This document shows positions 10,618 through 19,352 of a stretch of DNA of 54,137 nt, one piece after another. The notes under the pieces are model-generated. The model searched no databases and was not told the origin of the DNA. It was given only the letters and a program-made list of their open reading frames with translations. How positions within the stretch are numbered: position 1 is the stretch's first letter; every line of letters starts with the position of its first letter. Both the position numbers and the translations under genes were made by a program. The DNA is from Stentor coeruleus (Eukaryota > Ciliophora > Heterotrichea > Heterotrichida > Stentoridae), in NCBI GenBank assembly GCA_001970955.1, contig MPUH01000439.1:1-54137 (forward strand). Direction: 5' to 3'.

Positions 10618-12498
10618 ATGGTTTTTTATATTGTTATTCACACTGTTTTTACAGCATGGTCGTCTTATTTTACAATCTACAGCATACTAAGGATAATCAA
10701 GCATTGGAATGATGGTAAAGAACGAGTTAGGACTTCAGGTGGTAGACTTATAGTCAAAATAGCAGCTACAGTAGCTTGTGCTGTAATCCAATTAATCCAC
10801 ATAGTAGATTTTTTTCCTAAAGATTACTCACAAAGTGATCTTATATCCCGGACAATTTACTTTAGTATCTCAGGGCTCTCATGGGTTTTCAGCGCAATCC
10901 TCGTATATTTCGATTATTCCCGCAGACTAAAATCTCAATGGCGAGGTCAGCGACTATATTGGATTATTGAACTTATCAACAACATAATCCTCATTTCATT
11001 TAACCTTTACTCAGGAATTTATACATTTACAGGTAGTGAGCTTTATCAATTCGACATAATCCAAATATTCGCTTATTGCCTTTCTATACTAATCTGCCTC
11101 TTACTAACTTTTTACTCAATTTTCTTGCCTAATGATTTCACTATGATCACCCCAGATGTTTATTTAAGGCTTAAAAAATCATCAATGCTATTTGATGACA
11201 CAGGCAATGAAAGCACAGATGAACGTATTAGCATAAAAGCTAGCATTAGTGGATATAAAATCAAACAAGTCTCAGCAAGTTCTATAGTCCATTATAAAAT
11301 CACAGTGACTATAAATGCTTTGAAATATACAATTTCACGATCTTTATTTGATTTTGAAGAATTAGATAAAACTTTGAGAGAAAAATTCCCTAAAAATCTC
11401 TATCCAAATTTGAATTTCCCCAATTTCCATGTAGAGTATTTTAGGAAATTATCTCCTGATGAAAGAGGGGTTGAGTTGAATAAGTATTTAGTTGGAGTTG
11501 TGTGTCAGGATTTTATGACCCCGGATCTGTTGAATTTTCTGCAAATCGAAGGCGATTATCGTGATATACTCATGCTCCAGCATAGCCAAATGGCTGAAGA
11601 ACGTTACAATATCCACGAAACCCCAAAGCGGGCCACTTCATCTACATTCAGCTACTACACCCAAGCTATAACAACCGGCGAAATTGAAAAAAGCAACCAT
11701 CCTCAAGTTTATCAATGGATGATCCGTATTTCCTTCCCATCCTACCGCAATGATGAATACACAGGAGAAACCGACTACTACCTTCACACTGAAATCGAAT
11801 CCTTAGGTTTCGAAAAGCTCAAAGCATTCAAATTCAAAGACTTCTGCGACTTCCACAAAAACCTCAAAAAATCCATCAGCCCAGCCACACCTGTAAAATT
11901 CCCTTCAATGAACTATACAAAATCCTTAAAAAAAAACGACAAAGAAGCTATTGAATATCGAAAAACCCAACTTGAATACTATTTTTCCCAAATCCTCAAT
12001 GACCCTTCTTATCTTACAAAAGAGTCTTTAGAATTCATAGGTTGTGATGCTGATGTTAATCAAGTGTTAAACCTAACTTATACACCAACATATAAACTTT
12101 GTCATGAAGTCACATGGGAAAATGATATCAGTGATGATTCAAGTACTTTTATTGTCTACTCAATGGGAATAAGCAAACTTACCCGAAATTCAGTTTTCGA
12201 AGTGGAATGGAAAATTAGTAAAAGATTCAGAGAATTTGATGGATTACATGAAAAACTTCAAATGAGACATTCAAGTCCTTTACTTAAAAACTATTTATTA
12301 CATTATGGGAAAATACCCAAAGATACAAATATCCCTGCACTTCCAAGTTTACCTTCTAAGTTTTGGACCCCATTAAGCACTTTAGCTGAAATTGAAGAAC
12401 GTAAGAAAAACTTGGAAGTTTATATGAAAGAATTATTATCTAATCCTGCTGTTATTTGTAGCTATGCTTTTAGGGAGTTTATTGGAGATAAAGATTAG
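10618..12498 (+). CDS. Membrane protein with five TM segments and three PX-like domains, 626 aa
   Basis: Residues 1-190 hold about five hydrophobic helices. The loop FDYSRRLKSQWRGQRLYW resembles the extra N-terminal membrane domain (TMD0) of ABCC transporters, but no ATPase follows. The rest is three phox-homology-like units at about 200-320, 360-480 and 500-622. The third is the clearest: KRFREFDGLHEKL, the proline loop PALPSLPSK, and a C-terminal helix ending LSNPAVICSYAFREFIG. The first two keep the fold pattern (LFDFEELDKTL; FKDFCDFHKNL) but not the RRY-type arginine, so only PX3 is a good candidate for PI3P binding. PX proteins usually act on endosomal membranes; anchoring by five TMs is inferred. 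It ends 23 nt from the convergent coronin stop. Confidence 0.8.
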   Translation: MVFYIVIHTVFTAWSSYFTIYSILRIIKHWNDGKERVRTSGGRLIVKIAATVACAVIQLIHIVDFFPKDYSQSDLISRTIYFSISGLSWVFSAILVYFDYSRRLKSQWRGQRLYWIIELINNIILISFNLYSGIYTFTGSELYQFDIIQIFAYCLSILICLLLTFYSIFLPNDFTMITPDVYLRLKKSSMLFDDTGNESTDERISIKASISGYKIKQVSASSIVHYKITVTINALKYTISRSLFDFEELDKTLREKFPKNLYPNLNFPNFHVEYFRKLSPDERGVELNKYLVGVVCQDFMTPDLLNFLQIEGDYRDILMLQHSQMAEERYNIHETPKRATSSTFSYYTQAITTGEIEKSNHPQVYQWMIRISFPSYRNDEYTGETDYYLHTEIESLGFEKLKAFKFKDFCDFHKNLKKSISPATPVKFPSMNYTKSLKKNDKEAIEYRKTQLEYYFSQILNDPSYLTKESLEFIGCDADVNQVLNLTYTPTYKLCHEVTWENDISDDSSTFIVYSMGISKLTRNSVFEVEWKISKRFREFDGLHEKLQMRHSSPLLKNYLLHYGKIPKDTNIPALPSLPSKFWTPLSTLAEIEERKKNLEVYMKELLSNPAVICSYAFREFIGDKD

Positions 12499-12521
12499 CC
12501 CCGAAGATGCATTAATTATAA

Positions 12522-13826
12522 CTAACCTAAACGACTTTCTAGATGAGAGATTCTATGTTTAAGTCTAGAGATTTCTTCATGAGCTTCTTTTAATTCTCGC
12601 TCGAGTTCAGCAACTGTTTTGGTTTGTTTGATTTCGACTTCCACTTGAGTTGTATTGGTTACATCTTGTATTGGCACACGAATTGGATGTTTGTTATGAC
12701 CTTCAAACCATTCTTCAGCACGCATTGATGGAAAGCTTGATATGCAGTCTGGGTAAATATCTTCTTGAAAAGCTTCACTTCGTCGTGGTACACGGAATGA
12801 TATGAATTCTAAAGAGTTGTTAGTAAGTTTGACTGCTCTCATGATTTCACATACTGAGACATCTACTGCTCGTTTTGGTAAGAAACTTGAACCTTTGCAA
12901 GGGACGTTTGATTTGAAACTTTCAAGGTAGTACATATAGTTACTATCACCTACTACTTCGTAATATCTGATATTCCCATCACCTTTACCTGCTACGAATA
13001 AGCATGTGGTATCAGGGTCATAGAATGGGTAAAGAACTCCTGAACCTTGGTCGATATTGAAAAGTTTTAGTTGGCTGTTATCGTTTCTTAAGTCCCATAC
13101 AGCTAACTGACGGTCCGCAGCTTTAGAGAAGCCACAAGTTACAACTGTATTTTCATCAATCCAATTAAGCTTGCTAGGTTTCGAGCCATCATGAGCCAAA
13201 AACTCAAAACTCGGCCTATTGCTCCTAGGGTCAATACCCCTAGCATATTTATCTCTTGCTGTAAAAGCTAAACTCTTACCATGAGGACTCCACATCAAAC
13301 TAAATACATTATCTGTAATCCCCCCATAGCTCAACACTTCTTGTGCTCTCTCCATATTCCAAACTTTAATCGTTTTATCATGAGAAGCACTAGCCAATAC
13401 ATAAGCGGCAGCAGGGTGGAAATTCAACACTGATATTTTCCTTGAATGTCCTTGCAAAGTAGTCAATGGGGTGTTGATTTCTTCATGAATTCTATCTCCA
13501 GAAAGTCTCCATAATCTAATCAATGAGTCATCACAACCAGTGACAATTTCATTATCATTATAAGGATTGAACTCAAAATCTGATATGTTCGCAGTATGAC
13601 CTTTGATCCAAGGATGATTTGGAGGGATCCTTCCAGCTTCAGATTGAGCTACAACCGCTAATGTCCCAGGCCCAGCTGTTTCCCAACAAAACGCTGAGTA
13701 TTTCCCATTAGACACCACCAAAGTCCCTTCAGAAGCCAATGCTGTGGATTTAACTTCTTCAAATTTGACTTTGAGCTCTTCACCGAAAACATGCCGATAT
13801 TTGGACTGCCTCACAATAGACACCAT
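12522..13826 (-). CDS. Coronin, actin-binding WD40 protein, 434 aa
   Basis: The N terminus (RQSKYRHVFGE) is the coronin signature. It is followed by a seven-bladed WD40 propeller (about 70-300; ITGC-type blades such as GHTANISDFEFNPYND and GHSRKISVLNFHP), the coronin-specific C-terminal region with YLESFKS and a PD-C-x2-S-type segment (YPDCISSFPSMRAEEW) at about 320-380, and a C-terminal coiled coil (VAELERELKEAHEEISRL, about 403-434). Length and order match short type I coronins, which trimerise through the coiled coil and regulate F-actin and Arp2/3 turnover. One frame, no intron. Its stop is 23 nt from the convergent PX gene stop, so the 3' UTRs must overlap or be very short. Confidence 0.96.
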   Translation of the reverse strand: MVSIVRQSKYRHVFGEELKVKFEEVKSTALASEGTLVVSNGKYSAFCWETAGPGTLAVVAQSEAGRIPPNHPWIKGHTANISDFEFNPYNDNEIVTGCDDSLIRLWRLSGDRIHEEINTPLTTLQGHSRKISVLNFHPAAAYVLASASHDKTIKVWNMERAQEVLSYGGITDNVFSLMWSPHGKSLAFTARDKYARGIDPRSNRPSFEFLAHDGSKPSKLNWIDENTVVTCGFSKAADRQLAVWDLRNDNSQLKLFNIDQGSGVLYPFYDPDTTCLFVAGKGDGNIRYYEVVGDSNYMYYLESFKSNVPCKGSSFLPKRAVDVSVCEIMRAVKLTNNSLEFISFRVPRRSEAFQEDIYPDCISSFPSMRAEEWFEGHNKHPIRVPIQDVTNTTQVEVEIKQTKTVAELERELKEAHEEISRLKHRISHLESRLG

Positions 13827-13898
13827 TTATTACTTAATACTTAAGAGTTTTTATTGGAGAATCAATAGTTTAAGTGTTTTTATATAAGATTATATACA

Positions 13899-14771
13899 CT
13901 ATTCAAGACATATAGTTGACACTTGATGATATTGAGGTTTTGAGAACTTGTCTCGAATTGCAGTTAGTGGGTGGCTTATAGCAATTTGGAATAAAATCAA
14001 AAGCTCAGTTGCGCAGCTACGGATTTCAGACTCGGAGTATACGGGCAAGGTATACTTCGGATCTTTTTTAAAAAACTTCTCTGCGACAAATACAGCACTA
14101 GCAGCTAGTAAGGACTCACTGAATTTTAGCATATTTTCATCTAATAAAGAAAGCTCGAGTAAATACTGGCCCATGGACTTTATGTCATCACTAAGCCCAT
14201 CAGTGAAATTTTCAAAAAATCTCCACGAACTTGGCATTGTGACGACAAAATCAAGACATTTCAGGATTTTTTTCTCCATAGCCAGTGCTTGATCTTTGTT
14301 ATACGCCCTATCTGTAAGCAATATTAAATCTCTTAACTCAGGTGGGTATATTTCTTCATATTTCGCCGCTATAAACAAAGAAGTAATCCCGACTAATTGT
14401 AAATCTTTTCTATTCGTTTCTTGAGACAACAAATAACGGTCTGAAATTTTCACAGCCAAAAAAAGGGTCTCAGGCATAAGCTTAAATCGTCTATGTACCG
14501 AAACTAACCAATCTACAAGTATTGATCTCATTTTTGGGGTAATATCAGATTGTGATTGTAAAAACCTTGAAGGTATTTGGAAATTGTTTTCATCTTTTAA
14601 CAAATTGTTCAATATTTCTGAACTATACTCAAAGCATCTACCTTTTCTTATAGCCTGATGAAGAGCTTTAGTCGAATTAGACAGGTTTTGTAAGGCTAAA
14701 CGCAATGGAGCAGGCTTATCTTGTTTATCCAAAGGAGGAAGGTTTTCTTTTGAAAGGTCCGTTAGACTCAT
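13899..14771 (-). CDS. B-type mitotic cyclin, 290 aa
   Basis: The cyclin box N-lobe is clear (MRSILVDWLVSVHRRFKL, then LFLAVKISDRYL and IAAKYEEIYPPEL), followed by a C-lobe with FENFTDGL and AASAVFVAEKF. The short N-terminal tail carries two destruction signals: a KEN box at residues 8-10 and a full D-box RLALQNLSN at 24-32 (RxxLxxxxN). Together they predict APC/C-dependent degradation. The protein is shorter than animal cyclin B because the N-terminal tail is only about 60 residues. It would partner a Cdk1-type kinase at mitosis. The ATG lies just 11 nt downstream of the stop of the TBC gene on the same strand, so its promoter must overlap that gene or the two share a transcript. Confidence 0.95.
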   Translation of the reverse strand: MSLTDLSKENLPPLDKQDKPAPLRLALQNLSNSTKALHQAIRKGRCFEYSSEILNNLLKDENNFQIPSRFLQSQSDITPKMRSILVDWLVSVHRRFKLMPETLFLAVKISDRYLLSQETNRKDLQLVGITSLFIAAKYEEIYPPELRDLILLTDRAYNKDQALAMEKKILKCLDFVVTMPSSWRFFENFTDGLSDDIKSMGQYLLELSLLDENMLKFSESLLAASAVFVAEKFFKKDPKYTLPVYSESEIRSCATELLILFQIAISHPLTAIRDKFSKPQYHQVSTICLE

Positions 14772-14782
14772 TTTTATTTGAA

Positions 14783-16315
14783 TTACTTAATTATCTTCAA
14801 AAACTCACATAGCTGGTCTGAATAACTTGTTTTTTTAGCATTAAGCTCCTGGGCTTTATGTAAAGCTTCATGATAAAATGCTGCTTTCTCATTATACTGT
14901 TGTTGAAGGATTTCTAACTCAGATATGATTGTAGTAAGTTTTTCATGACATGCATCAACATCTTCTTTTGATATCCCTTCTTTGTTTTTTTCATTGTTTT
15001 TTTGACTTTTTTTCTTTAGAATATTTGCCATAAACCTTTTAATCCTAGTTTTTTTAAACTTACTTTGCATTTCCTTAAGCATTTGCGTATAGAAATTTTT
15101 TTTCTCAGTCATATTTTCAAGTTCATTATGTAAACGTAAGTAATCCATTGTTATAACAAGATAATGTTTTGTAAACGTTTCAAGTTCATGATCGAGTTTT
15201 TGTATTTTCCTTTGAAATTTCTCGATATCCCCACGAGTACGTAAATCGAATGTATCAATTTGCCCTTTAGCCCATCTGATTGTCGTGATATCCTCCTCGC
15301 TTGGTATATGAGAAATCTCAACAGCCATAAGTTTAAAATTCACTTGGTCCATATAAAACTGTTCTTCAAGTTTTTTCAAAACATTTTTCGTCACATGGAT
15401 TTCTGAGCTTTTTTCCAATAAATCTTCACCTGTAATACTATAAAGATTATTTCTTAGGAATTTCGAGATTTCTTCTAAGTCGAAATTTATAATCATTGGT
15501 CTTATTTCTTTAAGTAAAGATATGCCGATTTTTATAGCAGCTTTCCATCCATCTATAAGAAAACAATCCCATACTTTTACTAGGACATCAAAAGAAAGAT
15601 AGGTTGAGAAGATAGTCATGAACCAACGGGATATGAAAAAACCACTTGTTACGCCGATCTTGCGGAAGTGTGTGTAAAGATCAGGAAAAAGGTTGTTTAT
15701 ATAATGATTCATTTGAAATTCTCGTAAAGGGAGATCGGGAACACCAGGAACATACATATTTTCCATATCCCACTTTTTTATTATAGCTAAAAGCATCCAG
15801 AAGGAAATTTCTTCATTGTCGAGAACTTTTAAAAGAACAGCACCAAGAAAGTTCATCCCTTGACAATAGCCAATTGATGGTTTTATATAAGCAAAAGATA
15901 GGAGGATGTTTAGAAGTTTAGCTTCTTCTTTAGGGTTTCCTGAGACTAAATATGTTCTTGGGATATCTTTTTGTATATCATTTAGGATGGATTTTACATC
16001 TCTTGGGCTTTGTTCTTGAGTTTCTTCTTGATATGCTTGTTTTGATATTTTTTCATATAAACCGGCTCCTGGAGTTGTTTGGATAAATTTTGCCGCTTGT
16101 TGTTGGACACTTATTAGTTATTACATGTACATTGGGCTCTGGTAAATCCAGAACTTTGCACGTTTTTTTTGAGGAAGGTTACCTTTCCAGATACTTTTTT
16201 TTAAAGATTTTAACTTGGTAAGCTTCCTGTTTAGGTTCTTGTTTACGGTGTATAGTATTGCAATTTCACATGAGTCGAGGTAATCTAAAAATAAGTCGAT
16301 ATGCTCTATAATCAT
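14783..16315 (-). CDS. TBC-domain Rab GTPase-activating protein, 505 aa, one 15-nt intron
   Basis: Exon 1 is 16125-16315 and exon 2 is 14783-16109. Splicing GTAATAACTAATAAG gives exactly 506 codons. The TBC domain spans about 40-270: entry KSIWKGNLP, arginine-finger motif DIQKDIPRTY near residue 108, and glutamine-finger motif YCQGMN near 145. Both catalytic residues needed for GAP activity are present. The C-terminal third (about 300-505) is a charged coiled coil with a basic patch (FKKTRIKRFMANILKKK). The first 30 residues (IDLFLDYLDSCEIAILYTV) look loosely F-box-like, a weak impression. The likely role is inactivation of a Rab in membrane traffic; the target is unknown. Without the intron the gene would appear as a truncated TBC beginning at MNFLGAV. 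Confidence 0.92.
16110..16124 (-). other. 15-nt intron in TBC gene
   Basis: GTAATAACTAATAAG on the minus strand, phase 2. Retention reads AT-G TAA TAA, an immediate stop. A at position 10. The splice restores the conserved TBC start upstream of the arginine finger. Confidence 0.95.
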
Positions 16316-17066
16316 TTACATGATAAGGAGAATATGCGTAAAATGATAAGGGTTTTTGAAGTGTGTTTTGGATTATGTTGAAATTTAGATAGTTGTGAGG
16401 ATTGAAGTCTAGTTATAATAAGATTATTTTTGTTAGGGAGATTAATAAGAAGGTTATTTTAGGTAAAAATATTGAGTTTTATATGATTTGCTAGAGATAT
16501 AACTTTGATCTTTTATTAAGAATATATTAATATATTGTAATAATAATGGATTTACTATATCAAGCAAATATATTTTATGTATTAAATATCCTTATCTATA
16601 AATGATTTCTATATTAATCAAGATTATATAAATATCTTAATACATTTTCTTCTGTTATAATTTTATGTAAAAAATTATCAACAATAAATTTGTATTCCAA
16701 TATAAAAATAACTAAAACTATAATAAATTCTCTTATAAAAATACAATTTATAACATCTAAAAGTAATATAATTTCATGCATTTAAACTACTTATCTATTA
16801 TTTCTTGAACCTTTTGCCAGTTAATTTCTGATAGTCTGACAAATTATCTAATTCAAAGATTTCAGGTGATATATTCTAAAGCCTTACCAAAATTTTCCAA
16901 AACCTTATCAAACTCTTCAACAAAACATAATTTCTCCATTCCTAAAACCATAAAATTTTCCTCAGCCCTCATCTTATTATCCTCTATAAAACCCTATACC
17001 TTTTCTATTAAAATACATCTAAAAACCTAATCTTAATCATAACAGCAACACAATAAAATTAAAAAA
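16316..17066. other. Divergent intergenic region with a strand-composition switch
   Basis: No gene is visible. Next to the TBC start (16320-16500) the plus strand is G/T-rich with few C. Before the plus-strand gene (about 16780-17066) it is C/A-rich with few G. The switch lies near 16.5-16.8 kb, between the two divergent start codons. It holds both promoters, but no motif can be named. Confidence 0.5.
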
Positions 17067-17786
17067 ATGCAAAGTTTAAAATCAATCAAAAAAAAAGCCA
17101 ACAAGTCATTCATCTTATCCCCAAACACAGAAAACCAACCCCAAGAAATTATTTATCCTTCCAAAATCCCCAGACCTAGTTCATCAAAAGGTAAAAACAT
17201 TCAAAAATTTCATTTAAAAAAGAAACACAGCCTATCTAAACTCTTATCAGCCCCAAGAAGAAATCATCATATTCCACTCAATAAAATCCCAAATGCTTAT
17301 GAGAATCTTATAAGCATAACCTCATATCGATCAAAACAGTTACCTTGCTCAGCAAGTAATTCTCCATCATTTAGCCTTTTTGATAACCCAAGATCATCAA
17401 ATCCAAGAACTTTTTCACCTCCAAGCCAAAGAGAAGATTACTTTTCTCCACGTATACCAAATTCAATTGATAATCAAAATCAGAATCAAACAAAAATTAT
17501 TACTCATGATAAATCTGTAGGACAAAGCACGAAAAGTCTTAAAAAAATTGTTGTTGAACAACCTAAAATTTTTATTAGACCGAAAATACTTAATTCGAAA
17601 CTGTTTCAGCATGTATATAAAGAGGAGATTATAAGTAAAAAAGTTTATAAGGATTTGAATGATTTGATTACTTATAATGTTAAAGTGAAAACTAAAGGGA
17701 AAATCAAACGGGGTCTTTGTTTGGACTTACCAAAATCACCAGTCCCAAAGGTTGTGCATAATATAAATGTTTTAACAAGCAATTAA
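17067..17786 (+). CDS. Basic Ser/Pro-rich orphan protein, 239 aa
   Basis: An intact frame from ATG to TAA. The N-terminal two-thirds (1-150) is low complexity, rich in Ser, Pro, Lys and Asn (for example KIPRPSSSKGK, RTFSPPSQRED, SASNSPSFSLF), and is probably disordered with many Ser-Pro phosphorylation sites. The C-terminal part (about 165-239) is more ordered, with VEQPKIFIRPKIL and LITYNVKVKTKGKIKRGL. No family is recognised. Basic Ser-Pro/Lys-rich proteins are often microtubule- or nucleic-acid-associated, but this is only inference. The upstream flank is C-rich and G-poor on the coding strand, as for other genes here. Confidence 0.7.
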   Translation: MQSLKSIKKKANKSFILSPNTENQPQEIIYPSKIPRPSSSKGKNIQKFHLKKKHSLSKLLSAPRRNHHIPLNKIPNAYENLISITSYRSKQLPCSASNSPSFSLFDNPRSSNPRTFSPPSQREDYFSPRIPNSIDNQNQNQTKIITHDKSVGQSTKSLKKIVVEQPKIFIRPKILNSKLFQHVYKEEIISKKVYKDLNDLITYNVKVKTKGKIKRGLCLDLPKSPVPKVVHNINVLTSN

Positions 17787-17875
17787 TAATTTTCATGATG
17801 ATTGAAACATAAAACAATATAGGGTCTTATTATAATTAATTGTATTAGTTTATATGTGTGTGATAGTATTATATA

Positions 17876-17899
17876 ATTGTCATTGTCATTGTCATTGTC
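17876..17899. repeat. (ATTGTC)4 microsatellite
   Basis: Four perfect tandem copies of ATTGTC in non-coding DNA, about 90 bp after the stop of the upstream gene. A degenerate extension (ataatcatcat) follows. No function is apparent. Confidence 0.9.
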
Positions 17900-18302
17900 A
17901 TAATCATCATAATTATTTTAGTTTATTTTATACAATTTTTAAATTATCCAGCTTTTACCCACAATTTTTCTTATTTTATTACCATTGATTAATTTAACCA
18001 TAATTTTCAGCATTTTAGTATATTTCATAACTCTACAGCTATGGAGATTCTCAACAACTACACAAAAGTCTATATCCAAGAAGAATTAAAACCAAATAAA
18101 TCAACATCAAGTCGGGTATCAATTTAACGTACAAAGCAGAGGTATTTTAGTATACTATGTCAAAGTAGAATTATCACATCATTACACCCAAGATAAAACT
18201 TTGTAGAAAAAGTTTTTTCCTTTACAAAAAATCACAATATTGTATGGGCTAATTAGATTTAAGTTCTTTTCCACAAGCCAAAAAATTCACCCCTTACCCT
18301 GA

Positions 18303-18524
18303 GTTAATGCTGAGTACACTTTAAATTTTCCTAAAGATGGGATCACATGTACTTTTGATAGCAAATTCGAATCTGGTAATCTGAGAAAAGTTATAAAAAT
18401 TACAGATTTTAAGTATAATTTGATTATCAATTCTGATATTAATTGTTTTGATCAAAATCATTGGTATTACTTTTCTCCTAGAAAGACATGCATAATGCTT
18501 AATATTATTAATAAGATGATTTAA
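18303..18524 (+). pseudogene. Relic of a cytosolic carboxypeptidase (CCP/Nna1 family) N-domain
   Basis: A 73-codon open stretch reads FPKDGITCTF, DSKFESGNLRKV, YNLIINSD, HWYYFS and MLNIINK. This is the conserved N-terminal domain that precedes the catalytic domain in AGBL/CCP tubulin deglutamylases (usual pattern F-x-S-x-FESGNL ... Y-x-L-x-L-x-x-D ... QWFYF ... Y-x-F-N-I-x-N). It stops right after the domain; no zinc-binding HPGE or catalytic segment follows. Upstream, PLP then a stop and a shifted PYPEL suggest a frameshift. It is therefore a dead, truncated copy. Confidence 0.7.
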
Positions 18525-19006
18525 AAAACTTGTTTCGGTTTTTGAGTAGAAAAAGCGTAAGAAGAAAAAAGATAAGAAAAAAGGTAGAGAAAAGGAAAGA
18601 GAGAAGGAAGGAGAGTAAAAAAATATTTAAAAGTTTTAAGCATTGTTAAGATGGGTTGATATTTGAATGGATTTTTGTGTAGGGTTTTTTTTTGAAAATT
18701 GTAAGATGAGGATGAGATGATAGTATGATAGGGTTTATATTTTGTGTTTATTTTTTCATGATAACTTTTTTTTAAGAAGAATTATGTTTTTAATCTAAAT
18801 GAGGAGTTTAGTATGATAATTTTAGTGTAAGTGATACATGATAGCATTCAAAACAAGACGCTATAATAAAATGCTATAACAATCCACTATTTCCATAAAA
18901 TATCTAAATGAATCCTAAACTAAAAAAATAGCAAAAAACCCACTACAAACCTTCTACCTCATAACACCTAAAAATAATCAAAAAAACCTAATTTATTTTA
19001 TAAACC

Positions 19007-19321
19007 TCATCCTCCTTCCAATATCATTTTCTCCTTATCTTTAACCTTCTGTTCCTTTTCCTTAACAATAGCAATCTGTATCGGATCAGCATAATTATAA
19101 ATAGAATATGCAATAAAACAGCATATTGGCGACGCAACAATCCCAAGCAGCTTCCACTTATTAATCGCCATACTCATCTTTGATATATTTTTCTCTTCAA
19201 AAGAGCCCTTCAAACTCAATTTTTCTTTCATATATTTCATCTTAAAATTAGGATTGTTCTCTAAAAATACATCAAGCGAGCTTTGTTTCTGCTTAAAAGT
19301 TTTATTGAACCGAAATCCCAT
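19007..19321 (-). CDS. Small single-TM protein, 104 aa, function unknown
   Basis: An intact frame. Residues 1-55 are basic (FNKTFKQKQ; MKYMKEKLSLKG). One strongly hydrophobic segment, LLGIVASPICCFIAYSIYNYA, sits at about 58-78. A short, highly charged Lys/Glu tail follows (VKEKEQKVKDKEK). There is no classical N-terminal signal, so a tail-exposed or mitochondrial inner-membrane topology is possible; many small ciliate respiratory-chain subunits look like this, but no family can be assigned. Its ATG is only 31 nt from the ATG of the divergent WD40 gene. Confidence 0.7.
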   Translation of the reverse strand: MGFRFNKTFKQKQSSLDVFLENNPNFKMKYMKEKLSLKGSFEEKNISKMSMAINKWKLLGIVASPICCFIAYSIYNYADPIQIAIVKEKEQKVKDKEKMILEGG

Positions 19322-19352
19322 TTTATATTATTATTAAGTCATTTGGCTTTAT
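19322..19352. promoter_or_regulatory. 31-nt divergent intergenic spacer (bidirectional promoter)
   Basis: The whole distance between the two divergent start codons is 31 nt (AT-rich, containing TTATATTATTATTAAG). Both 5' UTRs and core promoters must fit here or extend into the neighbouring coding sequence. No other divergent pair in the window is this tight. Confidence 0.6.

Larger units (their letters stand above)
17787..19006. other. Intergenic region with a carboxypeptidase relic
   Basis: It contains a hexanucleotide microsatellite (17876-17899), a decayed cytosolic-carboxypeptidase N-domain (18303-18524) and, just beyond it, a purine-rich tract at about 18549-18622. One frame of that tract reads as a Lys/Glu-rich tail between two stops and may be the end of the same dead gene. 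From about 18840 to 19006 the plus strand is A/C-rich and nearly G-free, the 3' flank of the minus-strand gene that follows. Confidence 0.5.
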
